Shown: in pieces, positions 17,135 to 25,726 of the stretch | Numbering within the stretch: position 1 is the first letter of the stretch | How the letters are laid out: each line of letters begins with the position of its first letter | Assembly (NCBI GenBank): GCA_016868355.1 | Contig: VGHB01000016.1 | Coordinates: 1-64,000 of the forward strand | From: Betaproteobacteria bacterium | GTDB lineage: Bacteria > Pseudomonadota > Gammaproteobacteria > Burkholderiales > Burkholderiaceae_C | Length of the DNA stretch: 64,000 nt | Direction: 5' to 3' | The notes under the pieces: model-generated | Told to the model about the DNA's origin: nothing | Seen by the model: the letters and a program-made list of their open reading frames with translations, nothing else | Database searches by the model: none | Position numbers and translations under genes: made by a program

Positions 17135-18058
17135 ATGGATACCCTCGTTCAACAAATTATCAACGGCCTCGTGTTGGGCAGCATGTACGCTCTGGTGGCT
17201 CTGGGCTACACGATGGTCTACGGCATCATCAACCTGATCAACTTCGCCCATGGCGAAGTGCTGATGGTGGGCGCCTTGGTCAGCTGGAGCGTGGTCACGG
17301 CCCTGGGGGGAACGGGCCTGCCGGGCTGGGTGCTGATGCTCGTTTCGTTGCCGGTGGCTGTGCTGGTGTGCTGTACCTTGAACTTCGGGATTGAGAAGCT
17401 GGCCTACCGCCCGCTTCGCAATGCGCCTCGCTTGGCGCCGTTGATTACCGCCATGGGCATGAGCCTGCTGCTGCAGACCCTGGCCATGATTGTGTGGAAG
17501 CCCAACCCCAAACCCTATCCGCAGCTTTTGCCAGTTGAGCCGATGCACATAGGAGGCGCGGTCATTTCAGTGACGCAGGTGCTGATCCTGGCCACCACCG
17601 CCGCCACACTGGCGGCCTTGATGTTCCTGGTCAACCGCACGCGGCTGGGCCGTGCCATGAGGGCCACGGCTGAGAACCCGCGGGTGGCCGCGCTGATGGG
17701 TGTCAAGCCCGATGTGGTGATCTCTACCACCTTCATCATCGGTGCAGCCTTGGCGGCGCTGGCCGGCGTCATGTGGGCGGCCAACTATGGCACGGTGCAG
17801 CACACGATGGGCTTCTTGCCCGGCCTGAAAGCCTTCACAGCGGCTGTTTTGGGCGGCATTGGTAACTTGGGTGGCGCGGTGGTGGGCGGGCTGCTGCTGG
17901 GCCTGCTGGAGGCCATTGGCGCAGGCTATCTGGGCGATCTCACCGGCGGCGTACTGGGCAGCCACTATGTGGACATATTTGCCTTTGCAGCCCTCATCTT
18001 GGTCCTCACCCTAAGGCCGTCGGGCCTCTTGGGCGAGCGGGTGGCGGATCGGGCCTGA
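17135..18058 (+). CDS. livH: Branched-chain amino acid ABC transporter permease LivH
   Basis: LivH is one of two membrane permeases of the high-affinity branched-chain amino acid importer. The 307-residue protein has the family start VQQIINGLVLGSMYALVALGY, the INFAHGE motif, and the EAA-like segment ending in FTAAVLGGIGNLGGAVVGG. Multiple transmembrane helices cover the chain. The ATG at 17135 gives the standard N-terminus; the upstream in-frame codons belong to the photolyase tail in another frame. It is the first gene of the livHMGF-binding protein operon, which runs without gaps larger than about 50 bases. Confidence 0.95.
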   Translation: MDTLVQQIINGLVLGSMYALVALGYTMVYGIINLINFAHGEVLMVGALVSWSVVTALGGTGLPGWVLMLVSLPVAVLVCCTLNFGIEKLAYRPLRNAPRLAPLITAMGMSLLLQTLAMIVWKPNPKPYPQLLPVEPMHIGGAVISVTQVLILATTAATLAALMFLVNRTRLGRAMRATAENPRVAALMGVKPDVVISTTFIIGAALAALAGVMWAANYGTVQHTMGFLPGLKAFTAAVLGGIGNLGGAVVGGLLLGLLEAIGAGYLGDLTGGVLGSHYVDIFAFAALILVLTLRPSGLLGERVADRA

Positions 18059-18068
18059 GGCTGACGCC

Positions 18069-19208
18069 ATGACCGTTCTGCCTTCCAAGCGCGCTCATCT
18101 GGTGGCTTTCATGCTGGCCGCGGCGGCCCTGCTGTTGCTGCCCCTGCTGGTGCAGCAGATTGGCTCGGGCTGGGTACGCATCATGGCCACAGCCCTGCTG
18201 TATGTGCTGCTGGCCTTGGGCCTGAACATTGTGGTGGGCTACGCCGGGCTATTGGACCTGGGCTTCGTGGCCTTCTATGCGGTTGGGGCCTACATGGTGG
18301 CCCTGCTGACGTCGCCGCATCTGGCTGAACAGTTTGCGTGGTTTGCGCAGCACTTCCCGCAGGGTATTCATTCACCGTTGTGGGTGGTGATTCCGGCTGC
18401 AGCCCTGCTGGCCGCTTTGGCCGGTGTGCTGTTGGGTATGCCGGTGCTCAAGTTGCGCGGGGACTATCTGGCCATCGTCACCTTGGGCTTTGGCGAAATC
18501 ATCCGCGTGTTCATGAACAACCTGGAGCACCCGGTCAACATCACCAACGGCCCGCGCGGCCTGGACCGCGTCGACCCCGTCACCTTCTTCGGTTTCAGCC
18601 TGGGCCGACCATTGGATGTACCCATGCCCTGGGGCGATGCGCGCGTGGCCTCGGTGACCCTGTACTACTGGCTCTTTCTGGCCTTGGTGCTGGTCAGCGT
18701 GGTGCTTTGTCGCCGCCTCGAGGATTCGCGCATCGGGCGGGCCTGGATGGCCATCCGAGAAGACGAGATTGCGGCGCGTGCCATGGGCATCAACACCCGC
18801 GATATGAAACTGTTGGCCTTCGGCATGGGCGCCACCTTCGGCGGCGTGGCGGGCGCCATGTTTGCGTCTTTCCAAGGCTTTGTGTCGCCTGAATCCTTCA
18901 GCCTCATGGAGTCGGTGATGATCGTGGCCATGGTGGTGCTGGGCGGCCTGGGCCACCTGCCTGGGGTGATCTTGGGCGCTTTGCTGCTCGCGGCGCTGCC
19001 CGAGGTGTTGCGCTATGTGGCCGGCGATATTCAGAACCTGACGGATGGCCGGATCGATGCGGCCATCTTGCGACAGTTGCTGATCGCTGTAGCGATGATC
19101 GTGATCATGCTGATTCGGCCGCGCGGTTTGTGGCCCACGCCGGAACATGGGCGTTCGGCCGATCCTCAAGAGGCGCACCTTGATTCTGGCCCGGGGCAGC
19201 GCGCATGA
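18069..19208 (+). CDS. livM: Branched-chain amino acid ABC transporter permease LivM
   Basis: The 379-residue second permease has the LivM core LGLNIVVGYAGLLDLGFVAFYAVGAY, the insertion with FNMxNL-like EIIRVFMNNL...ITNGPRGLDRV, and the coupling loop RIGRAWMAIREDEIAARAMGIN. It forms a heterodimeric pore with LivH and contacts the LivG/LivF ATPases. It starts ten bases after livH and overlaps livG by four bases (ATGA). A charged C-terminal tail of about 25 residues (after RPRGLWPTPEHG) extends beyond the usual end and lacks recognisable motifs. Confidence 0.95.
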   Translation: MTVLPSKRAHLVAFMLAAAALLLLPLLVQQIGSGWVRIMATALLYVLLALGLNIVVGYAGLLDLGFVAFYAVGAYMVALLTSPHLAEQFAWFAQHFPQGIHSPLWVVIPAAALLAALAGVLLGMPVLKLRGDYLAIVTLGFGEIIRVFMNNLEHPVNITNGPRGLDRVDPVTFFGFSLGRPLDVPMPWGDARVASVTLYYWLFLALVLVSVVLCRRLEDSRIGRAWMAIREDEIAARAMGINTRDMKLLAFGMGATFGGVAGAMFASFQGFVSPESFSLMESVMIVAMVVLGGLGHLPGVILGALLLAALPEVLRYVAGDIQNLTDGRIDAAILRQLLIAVAMIVIMLIRPRGLWPTPEHGRSADPQEAHLDSGPGQRA

Positions 19209-19990
19209 GGGCCGCAGCCGCTCCGTTGGTGCTTCAGGTTCGCGGCGCGAGCAAGCGTTTTGGCGGCCTGCAGGCCTTGAGCGAGGTGGACCTGTGCATA
19301 GAGCGCGGCCAAGTGGCCGGCCTGATCGGCCCCAACGGGGCGGGCAAAACCACCTTCTTCAATGTGATCACCGGCTTGTATCTGCCCGATGCAGGGCAGT
19401 TCGAGTTGGCCGGCGTGCCATACAAGCCCAGTGCGGTGCACGAGGTGGCAAGGGCAGGCATTGCCCGCACCTTCCAGAACATACGCCTGTTCCCCGACAT
19501 GACCGCTTTGGAAAACGTGATGGTGGGCCGACATGTGCGAACCGGATCAGGTCTGTGGGGTGCGGTGTTGCGCACACCCGGCTTCAAGTGCGAAGAAGCG
19601 CAGATCAGGGCCCGCGCACAGGAATTGCTGGCTTATGTGGGCATTGAACGCTATGCCGAATACCGGGCCCGCACCTTGTCCTACGGCGACCAGCGCCGCT
19701 TGGAGATCGCCCGCGCCCTGGCCACCGATCCGCAGCTGCTGGCCCTGGACGAGCCGGCTGCCGGCATGAACGCCACCGAGAAGGGAGTGCTGCGCCAGCT
19801 GATTGGGCGCATTCGGGCTGACGGCTGCACGGTGCTGCTGATTGAGCACGACGTGAAGCTGGTGATGGGCCTGTGCGATGTGGTGACGGTGCTCGATTAC
19901 GGCAAGGTGATCGCCCAGGGCACGCCGGCCGCGGTGCAACGCGACCCGTTGGTGATCGAGGCGTACTTGGGAGCCGCGCACCATGCCTGA
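19205..19990 (+). CDS. livG: Branched-chain amino acid ABC transporter ATPase LivG
   Basis: The 261-residue cytoplasmic ATPase has Walker A GPNGAGKTTFF, the Q-loop in ARTFQNIRLF, a somewhat divergent signature region TLSYGDQRRLEIARAL, Walker B LLALDEPAAGMN and the switch histidine in LLIEHDVKLVM. LSYGDQ instead of LSGGQ is normal for LivG. It powers uptake together with LivF. The gene overlaps livM by four bases and livF by eight. Confidence 0.96.
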   Translation: MRAAAAPLVLQVRGASKRFGGLQALSEVDLCIERGQVAGLIGPNGAGKTTFFNVITGLYLPDAGQFELAGVPYKPSAVHEVARAGIARTFQNIRLFPDMTALENVMVGRHVRTGSGLWGAVLRTPGFKCEEAQIRARAQELLAYVGIERYAEYRARTLSYGDQRRLEIARALATDPQLLALDEPAAGMNATEKGVLRQLIGRIRADGCTVLLIEHDVKLVMGLCDVVTVLDYGKVIAQGTPAAVQRDPLVIEAYLGAAHHA

Positions 19991-20711
19991 GGTTGCCCGT
20001 CCGCTGATGCTGCAGGTGCAGGGCCTTTGGGTGGCCTATGGTGGCATCCAGGCTGTTAAAGGGATCAGCCTAGAGGTGCGCGAGGGTGAGCTGGTCAGCC
20101 TGATCGGCGCCAACGGCGCGGGCAAAACCACCACGCTCAAGGCTCTGACTGCCATGCTGCAGCCCCAGGGCGGCCGCATCGAATACGCTGGGCAGGCCAT
20201 TGCGGGCCTGGGCTCATGGGGCCTCGTGGCCCGGGGCTTGGTAATGGTGCCCGAGGGCCGCGGCACCTTTACCCGCATGAGCATTCTGGAGAACCTGCAG
20301 ATGGGCGCCTACCTGCGCCCTGAGCCACAGGTTGAAGAGGACCTGGAGCAGGTGTACGCCCTGTTCCCACGCTTGAAGGAGCGGCAGGCGCAGTTGGCCG
20401 GCACCTTGTCCGGTGGCGAGCAACAGATGCTGGCCATGGGCCGTGCGCTGATGGCCCGCCCGCGGCTGTTGTTATTGGATGAACCGTCCATGGGCCTGTC
20501 ACCAATCATGGTCGACAAAATCTTCGAGGTGGTGCAGACCATTCACCGACAGGGCACGACGGTGCTGCTGGTGGAGCAAAATGCCAGCCGTGCGCTCGCG
20601 GTGGCCGATCGGGCCTATGTGATGGACTCTGGCGAGATGACGATGAGTGGCCCGGCTGGCGAATTGCTGCACGACCCGCGCGTGCGGGCCGCCTACCTGG
20701 GCGAGTGTTGA
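19983..20711 (+). CDS. livF: Branched-chain amino acid ABC transporter ATPase LivF
   Basis: The 242-residue second ATPase shows Walker A GANGAGKTTTLK, signature LSGGEQQMLAMGRALM, Walker B LLLLDEPSMGLSP and switch His/Gln in VLLVEQNASRAL, all typical of LivF. It follows livG with an eight-base overlap and is separated by 50 bases from the binding-protein gene, which has its own strong GAAGGAG ribosome-binding site. Confidence 0.96.
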   Translation: MPEVARPLMLQVQGLWVAYGGIQAVKGISLEVREGELVSLIGANGAGKTTTLKALTAMLQPQGGRIEYAGQAIAGLGSWGLVARGLVMVPEGRGTFTRMSILENLQMGAYLRPEPQVEEDLEQVYALFPRLKERQAQLAGTLSGGEQQMLAMGRALMARPRLLLLDEPSMGLSPIMVDKIFEVVQTIHRQGTTVLLVEQNASRALAVADRAYVMDSGEMTMSGPAGELLHDPRVRAAYLGEC

Positions 20712-20761
20712 TATACATTGTTAGTTTTTCTTTCCCAACCCTCTGAAGGAGTTTTAGTCGT

Positions 20762-21931
20762 ATGAACAAGAAGTGGAACCTGGTGCTGGCCACCGTGGCT
20801 GTCGCCGCGCTGGCAGCCTGCGGCAAGAAAGAAGCCGCCGCCCCGGCCGCATCGGCCGAGGCTGTGGTGAAGATCGGCCATGTGGCCCCAACCAGTGGTG
20901 CCATAGCCCACTTGGGTAAGGACAACGAGAACGGCGCGCGCATGGCCATTGACGATCTCAATGCCAAGGGTCTGACTGTTGATGGCAAGAAGGTGAAGTT
21001 CGAGTTGCTGGCCGAAGACGACGCTGCCGACCCCAAGCAGGGCACAGCTGCTGCGCAGAAGCTGGTGGACAGCAAGGTGGCGGGGGTGATTGGCCACCTC
21101 AACTCGGGCACCACCATCCCGGCTTCCAAGATTTACAGCGACGCCGGCATTCCGCAAATCAGCCCCTCGGCCACCAACCCCAAGTACACCCGTCAAGGCT
21201 TCAAGACCGCCTTCCGCAATGTTGCTGACGATGTGCACCTGGGCGGCACACTGGGCAAGTACGCGGTGACCGAGGTCAAAGGCAAGAGCATCGCCGTGGT
21301 GGACGACCGCACCGCCTATGGCCAGGGCGTGGCCGATGAATTCGCCAAAGGGGTGGAAGCCGCCGGCGGCAAGGTGGTGGACCGTCAGTTCACCAACGAC
21401 AAGGCCACCGATTTCACCGCCATCTTGACCGCCCTGAAAGCCAAGAAGCCCGACGTGGTGTTCTTTGGCGGCATGGACGCGGTGGCCGGTCCGATGATGC
21501 GCCAAATGAAGCAACTGGGCATCAACGCTAAGTTCATGGGTGGCGACGGCATTTGCACCGGCGAGCTGCCGAAGCTGGCCGCCGGTTCCATGGCCGATGG
21601 CCAGGTGGTGTGCGCCGAGGCCGGTGGCGTGGAAGGCGAGGCCAAGACGGCCATGGCCGACTTCGCCACCAAGTTCAAGGCCAAATACAACGCCGATGTG
21701 CAGATCTACGCCCCCTATGTGTACGATGCGGTGATGGTTATGGCCGACGCCATGGTGCGAGCCAATTCCACCGACCCGGCCAAGTACCTGCCGGCCCTGG
21801 CGAAGACCGAGGGCTATAAGGGTGTGACCGGTGTGATCGCCTTTGACGAAAAGGGCGATATCAAGAACGGCGCGCTGACGCTTTACACCTACAAGGCTGA
21901 AAAGCGCGAGGCCATAGCTGTGGTTCGGTAA
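20762..21931 (+). CDS. livK: Branched-chain amino acid ABC transporter substrate-binding lipoprotein
   Basis: The 389-residue protein starts with a signal peptide and lipobox (VAALAACGK, Cys20), so it should be a lipoprotein on the periplasmic face of the inner membrane. The mature part is a Leu/Ile/Val-binding Peripla_BP_6 fold: VVKIGHVAPTSGAIAHLGKDNENGARMA, GHLNSGTTIPASKIY, ISPSATNPKYT, and VVDDRTAYGQGVADEF. It captures the ligand and delivers it to LivHM. The exact ligand (branched-chain amino acids versus amides or other amino acids) cannot be read from sequence. Two strong terminators follow directly. Confidence 0.95.
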   Translation: MNKKWNLVLATVAVAALAACGKKEAAAPAASAEAVVKIGHVAPTSGAIAHLGKDNENGARMAIDDLNAKGLTVDGKKVKFELLAEDDAADPKQGTAAAQKLVDSKVAGVIGHLNSGTTIPASKIYSDAGIPQISPSATNPKYTRQGFKTAFRNVADDVHLGGTLGKYAVTEVKGKSIAVVDDRTAYGQGVADEFAKGVEAAGGKVVDRQFTNDKATDFTAILTALKAKKPDVVFFGGMDAVAGPMMRQMKQLGINAKFMGGDGICTGELPKLAAGSMADGQVVCAEAGGVEGEAKTAMADFATKFKAKYNADVQIYAPYVYDAVMVMADAMVRANSTDPAKYLPALAKTEGYKGVTGVIAFDEKGDIKNGALTLYTYKAEKREAIAVVR

Positions 21932-21944
21932 CGAACAAGGCTTG

Positions 21945-21964
21945 AGCGGTTCGGCCGCTTTTTT
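21945..21964 (+). terminator. Rho-independent terminator 1 of the liv operon
   Basis: A 5-bp stem AGCGG/CCGCT with a small loop is followed by TTTTTT, starting 14 bases after the binding-protein stop codon. Confidence 0.7.
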
Positions 21965-21969
21965 CCCCA

Positions 21970-22002
21970 GGGCGCCCGGGTAATCGGGCGCCCTTTTCTT
22001 TT
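21970..22002 (+). terminator. Rho-independent terminator 2 of the liv operon
   Basis: A perfect 9-bp GC-rich stem (GGGCGCCCG/CGGGCGCCC, loop GGTAAT) is followed by TTTTCTTTT. Together with the preceding hairpin it forms a tandem terminator that insulates the photolyase-like gene downstream. Confidence 0.85.
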
Positions 22003-22133
22003 GCGCTCGCGCGGGCTGCCCGGCGGGCGCATAAGAGTGCATCAAGCCCCAATGAGCCGCTTCTCCGATGTGCCCCAAGGGCCTTGCCGCCGCAGGCGGG
22101 CGGCTTTTCCAGGCCTTGGCGACACTCTTGTTG

Positions 22134-23306
22134 ATGAATCCCTTGCCACTGCCCGATCCAGCCTGTGACGACCTGCCGCCCAGCACGCAAGCCGCGTACA
22201 CCCGCCTGCGGGCCGTGCGTCCGCACGACTATGCGCGCAGCCGCAACCACCTTGAAGGCACGGTCACCCGGCTGTCGCCCTACATCAGCCACGGGGTGCT
22301 GACCTTGCCGCGGGTGCTGGCGCAGGTGCAGGAAGACGAGCGCGCACGCGATGCCAAGGGTCGTGGCTTGCCGCCCGAGCATAAGTTCATCAATGAACTG
22401 GCCTGGCGCGAGTATTTCCACCATTTGTGGCAACACGAGGGCAAGGGCATATTCGCCTCTTTGCACGAAGGGCCGATGCCGGAAAGCGCGTACGCGCGCG
22501 TACTGCCCGAAGACATCCGCCAGGGCGCCACCGGTGTGCCGGCGATCGATCAAGCAGTGCGCGAGTTGTATGCCACCGGTTACTTGCATAACCATGCTCG
22601 TATGTGGCTGGCTTCCTATGCGGTGCACCTGCGCAAGGTGCACTGGCGCGCCGGCGCCGACTGGCTTTACGGGCATCTGCTGGACGGTGACCTGGCCAGC
22701 AATCACCTGAGCTGGCAGTGGGTAGCCGGCACGGGCTCGCACAAGCCCTATCTGTTCAATGCCGGCAATGTGGAGAGGTTCGCGCCAGCCGCTTGGCACT
22801 CGCGCGGCTCAGTGGTGGATGCCTCCTATGAAGCGCTTGAACAGGTGGCGCGCAGTGGTAAGCGCTTGGAGCCGCCTAGGCGGGGGGCGGCGCAAGGCGT
22901 GGAAGAGCCGGTGCTGCTGAACCGGCCACCATTTGAGTTGCCGACCGCCCAAGCGGGCGATTTGGAGCGGGCGTGGTTGATGCACCCCTGGAACTTGCGC
23001 GCACCCGATCAAGAGGCGGTGGCGGGCCGGCCCGTGATCGGCGTGTTCGTTGCCAGCTTCCACCAACGTTGGGCTTGGAGCGCGCGCCGCTGGAACTGGG
23101 TGATGGCGCTGATGAGGGAGCATACCGATCGCATCGTGTGGTGCGTGGGCGCGCCGCCACCGGGCGCCATGACCACGGCCGATCCCCACCTGCGTGCCTG
23201 GCTGTTGCCAAGCCAGGGCGATGCGGTGCCGCGCATTTGGGTCGACCCCGGACGGCGTTGCCGTTCGTTTTCCCAGTTTTGGAACCGTGCACAGGAGGCT
23301 CGATGA
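22134..23306 (+). CDS. Photolyase-like FAD-binding protein lacking the N-terminal antenna domain
   Basis: The 390-residue protein starts almost directly in the photolyase FAD domain: HLEGTVTRLSPYISHGVLT, FINELAWREYFHHLW, GYLHNHARMWLASYAVH, HWRAGADWLYGHLLDGDLASNHLSWQWVAGTGSH are its flavin- and DNA-contacting blocks. The usual N-terminal Rossmann antenna domain of about 130 residues is absent. Instead, after residue about 290, there is a C-terminal stretch beginning VIGVFVASFHQRWAWSARRW with alternating strand/helix character. ATG 22134 is the first start compatible with the family; upstream in-frame sequence covers the terminator region. Photorepair activity is inferred only. The stop overlaps the coq7 start (ATGA). 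Confidence 0.85.
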   Translation: MNPLPLPDPACDDLPPSTQAAYTRLRAVRPHDYARSRNHLEGTVTRLSPYISHGVLTLPRVLAQVQEDERARDAKGRGLPPEHKFINELAWREYFHHLWQHEGKGIFASLHEGPMPESAYARVLPEDIRQGATGVPAIDQAVRELYATGYLHNHARMWLASYAVHLRKVHWRAGADWLYGHLLDGDLASNHLSWQWVAGTGSHKPYLFNAGNVERFAPAAWHSRGSVVDASYEALEQVARSGKRLEPPRRGAAQGVEEPVLLNRPPFELPTAQAGDLERAWLMHPWNLRAPDQEAVAGRPVIGVFVASFHQRWAWSARRWNWVMALMREHTDRIVWCVGAPPPGAMTTADPHLRAWLLPSQGDAVPRIWVDPGRRCRSFSQFWNRAQEAR

Positions 23307-23902
23307 ACGCGGTTTCTGATGCGGCGGCTTCAGTCTCGGCGGGAAGAGCGTACTCGAGCCCGCCAGCTGTTCCTGCCGACCTGATGACCGAATTGCGCAC
23401 CGACCACGCCGGCGAAACCGGCGCGGTGTGGATCTATCAAGGCGTGTTGGCCATCACGCGGGATGCGGCCTTGCGGGATTTCGCGCAGCGCCACTTGGCT
23501 ACCGAGCAGGAACACTTGCGCCTCATGTGTGAGCTGGTGCCGCCGCGCCAGCGCAGTTGGCTGCTGGGGCCCTGGCGCGTCGCTGGCTTCATAACAGGCG
23601 CACTGCCCGCGCTTTTTGGCCTGCGCGCGGTGTACGGCACCATTGCCGCTGTGGAGACCTTCGTGGACAAACACTACGAAGACCAGATCCGCGCCTTGGA
23701 TGGGCGGCCCGAACACATTACCTTGCGTGATCTGCTCCTGACCTGCCAGGCCGATGAATGCCATCATCGTGATGAAGCCCAAGCGCTGGTGCTGGCAGCG
23801 GGCGGCTCGATTACTCAAAAACCTGGCCTGCTGCTGCGCTTGTGGTGTGCGGTGGTGGGGTGGGGTTCGGAGACGGCCGTCAAGATCGCGCGGCGGATTT
23901 GA
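23303..23902 (+). CDS. coq7: Demethoxyubiquinone hydroxylase Coq7
   Basis: Coq7 is a di-iron monooxygenase that hydroxylates demethoxyubiquinone in ubiquinone synthesis, at the membrane surface. The 199-residue protein carries the ferritin-like iron ligands: ELRTDHAGETGA with the first Glu, EQEHLR (ExxH), VETFVDKHYEDQ, and DECHHRDEA (second ExxH-type site). The chain MTELRTDH...GAVWIYQG is characteristic of the proteobacterial form. An AGGAGG ribosome-binding site and a four-base overlap with the photolyase-like gene make the start secure. Confidence 0.93.
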   Translation: MNAVSDAAASVSAGRAYSSPPAVPADLMTELRTDHAGETGAVWIYQGVLAITRDAALRDFAQRHLATEQEHLRLMCELVPPRQRSWLLGPWRVAGFITGALPALFGLRAVYGTIAAVETFVDKHYEDQIRALDGRPEHITLRDLLLTCQADECHHRDEAQALVLAAGGSITQKPGLLLRLWCAVVGWGSETAVKIARRI

Positions 23903-24074
23903 GCCTCTCAAGGCGCCCGCTACCACCACGCTATCCCAAACTGCCCCTGCCTTGGTGGTAAGCCTGCGCTGCGCGGCGCAGCGGTTGGCCCAACAGGGCA
24001 TCGACCTGTTGATCGAGCTTGCGTGCCGCCTGCGCCCACCGCTCGGCTGCGGCCCGTGAGAAGATTTCGCGGTG

Positions 24075-25409
24075 ATGACCACTCCAGTTTCCTCTCCCAG
24101 CAGCCCTGTGACCTGCCCCCAGAGGGACTTGCTACGCCGCCTGTTTGAGGCCGCCGTGGCCAGCGCGCAGCCCGAGGTCTGTGTGCCGGCCCACCTGCCC
24201 AAGCTTGAAGAGTTGCCCAGCCTGGGCCGCGGCCGTGTCGTGGTGATGGGCGCGGGCAAGGCCTCAGCCGCCATGGCACAGGCCCTGGAGGCTCATTACG
24301 CGGATTGGCCGGGTCAGCTTGAAGGTTTGGTGGTGACTCGGTATGGCTACAGCGCGCCGTGCCAACGCGTGGAGGTTGTTGAAGCAGCCCATCCCGTGCC
24401 TGATGAGGCAGGCCTAAAGGCCGCGCAACGCATGCTGCAGCTGGTGCAGGGTCTGGGCTCGCATGACCTTGTGATCGCCTTGATTTCTGGCGGTGGCTCG
24501 GCCTTGCTGCCCCTGCCCTTGCCGGGCTTGAGCTTGGCCGACAAGCAAGCCGTCAACCGCGCCTTGCTGCAGTCGGGGGCCACCATCACCGAGATGAACA
24601 CGGTGCGCCGTCATCTGTCGGCCATCAAGGGCGGGCGCTTGGCCGCAGCCTGCCACCCGGCTCGCGTGGTCACCCTGGTGATGAGCGATGTACCCGGCGA
24701 CCACGCCATCGACATCGCCTCGGGCCCCACGGTGGCCGACCCCACCACCTGCCAGGACGCACTGGACCTCATCGAGCGTTACAGGTTGCAGTTGCCCGAG
24801 TCGTTGGGGCGCACGGTGCGCGAGCTCTTGAGCAGCGGCCGTGGCGAATCGATCAAGCCGGGCGATGCCCGGCTGCAGCGGGCCCAGGCCCGCTTGGTGG
24901 CCGCACCTCAGCACGCGCTGGAGGCCGCAGCCCGCGTGGCGCAGGCCGCTGGTTTGCGCGCTCACATCCTGAGCGATGCCCTCGAAGGCGAAGCCCGTGA
25001 TGTGGGACGGGTGCTGGGCGGTATAGCCTTGCAGGTGGTGAACCGGGGCCAGCCGTTTGAAACGCCCTGCGTGCTGCTGTCGGGCGGTGAGACGACGGTC
25101 ACCGTGCGCGGTAACGGACGTGGCGGGCGCAACGTAGAGTGCCTTTTGTCCGTGGCCTTGGCCACGGCGGGCCACCCCCGGATTTGGGGCTTGGCTGCCG
25201 ACACCGATGGTGTGGATGGGTTGGAAGAAACCGCTGGTGCCACTTTCGGACCCGACACCTTGCAGCGGGCCTGGGGCCTGGGCATCAAGCCCGCCGACAG
25301 CCTGGCCGCCAACGATGGGCACGGATTCTTCCAGGCCCTGGGTGAGGCGGTGGTCACCGGCCCCACGCGCACCAACGTCAATGACTTTCGCGCCATCCTC
25401 ATTGAGTGA
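24075..25409 (+). CDS. Glycerate 2-kinase (MOFRL/DUF4147 family)
   Basis: The 444-residue protein is of the type-2 glycerate kinase family (GckA/TtuD), which phosphorylates D-glycerate to 2-phosphoglycerate in glyoxylate and hydroxypyruvate metabolism. Visible blocks are RVVVMGAGKASAAMAQAL, LISGGGSALLPLP, the VVTLVMSDVPGDHAIDIASGPT loop, and the C-terminal MOFRL domain GGETTVTVRGNGRGGRNVE ... AADTDGVDG. Older annotations call it hydroxypyruvate reductase. ATG 24075 is used; an in-frame GTG lies just before. Its closeness to glcDEF fits a role in glycolate use. Confidence 0.93.
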   Translation: MTTPVSSPSSPVTCPQRDLLRRLFEAAVASAQPEVCVPAHLPKLEELPSLGRGRVVVMGAGKASAAMAQALEAHYADWPGQLEGLVVTRYGYSAPCQRVEVVEAAHPVPDEAGLKAAQRMLQLVQGLGSHDLVIALISGGGSALLPLPLPGLSLADKQAVNRALLQSGATITEMNTVRRHLSAIKGGRLAAACHPARVVTLVMSDVPGDHAIDIASGPTVADPTTCQDALDLIERYRLQLPESLGRTVRELLSSGRGESIKPGDARLQRAQARLVAAPQHALEAAARVAQAAGLRAHILSDALEGEARDVGRVLGGIALQVVNRGQPFETPCVLLSGGETTVTVRGNGRGGRNVECLLSVALATAGHPRIWGLAADTDGVDGLEETAGATFGPDTLQRAWGLGIKPADSLAANDGHGFFQALGEAVVTGPTRTNVNDFRAILIE

Positions 25410-25714
25410 CCGCCGGCGGAGCCATCGCGCTTGGTCGCGGCCTTGGGCCGCCATGACGGCCTGATCCTGGAACACCATGGCGTGCTCACCGTGGGCTGTA
25501 CCGTGGCCGAAGCCTTCGTGCTCATGCACTTGCTGGAGCGCGCTGCCCGCAGTCAGCTTCAGGCGCAGGCCGCAGGGGTACCTTGTCCCTGGTGCCACCC
25601 GAGGCAGCGGCCCGGATCCAGGCCCAATGGATTGGCGATGGGTCCACACCTGAAGGCGCGGACGAGTGGCTGGCGCTGTTGCGCGAAGCCGCACAATGTT
25701 GGAATTACCCTTGA
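25410..25714 (+). pseudogene. Remnant of a class II aldolase/adducin family gene (N-terminus lost, frameshifted)
   Basis: Directly after the glycerate kinase stop, one frame encodes a recognisable C-terminal class II aldolase segment (LVAALGRHDGLILEHHGVLTVG then AEAFVLMHLLERAAR). The first roughly 130 residues of such a protein, with the metal-binding histidines, are missing. Around 25575-25583 the homology moves to another frame, which continues LSLVPPEAAARIQAQW and ends at a TGA at 25712-25714. Restoring one G in the GGGG run at 25575-25578 would rejoin the frames, so a single-base loss is the simplest explanation. With the N-terminus gone it cannot be functional. The family is common next to glycerate kinase genes in sugar-acid pathways. 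Confidence 0.7.
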
Positions 25715-25726
25715 ACGGAGCCGAGC

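Noticed and set aside
23931-24071. Minus-strand frame between coq7 and glycerate kinase encoding an Ala/Arg-rich helix-like peptide
   Set aside because: It has no start codon and continues upstream only as the antisense of the kinase gene; I see no ribosome-binding site.
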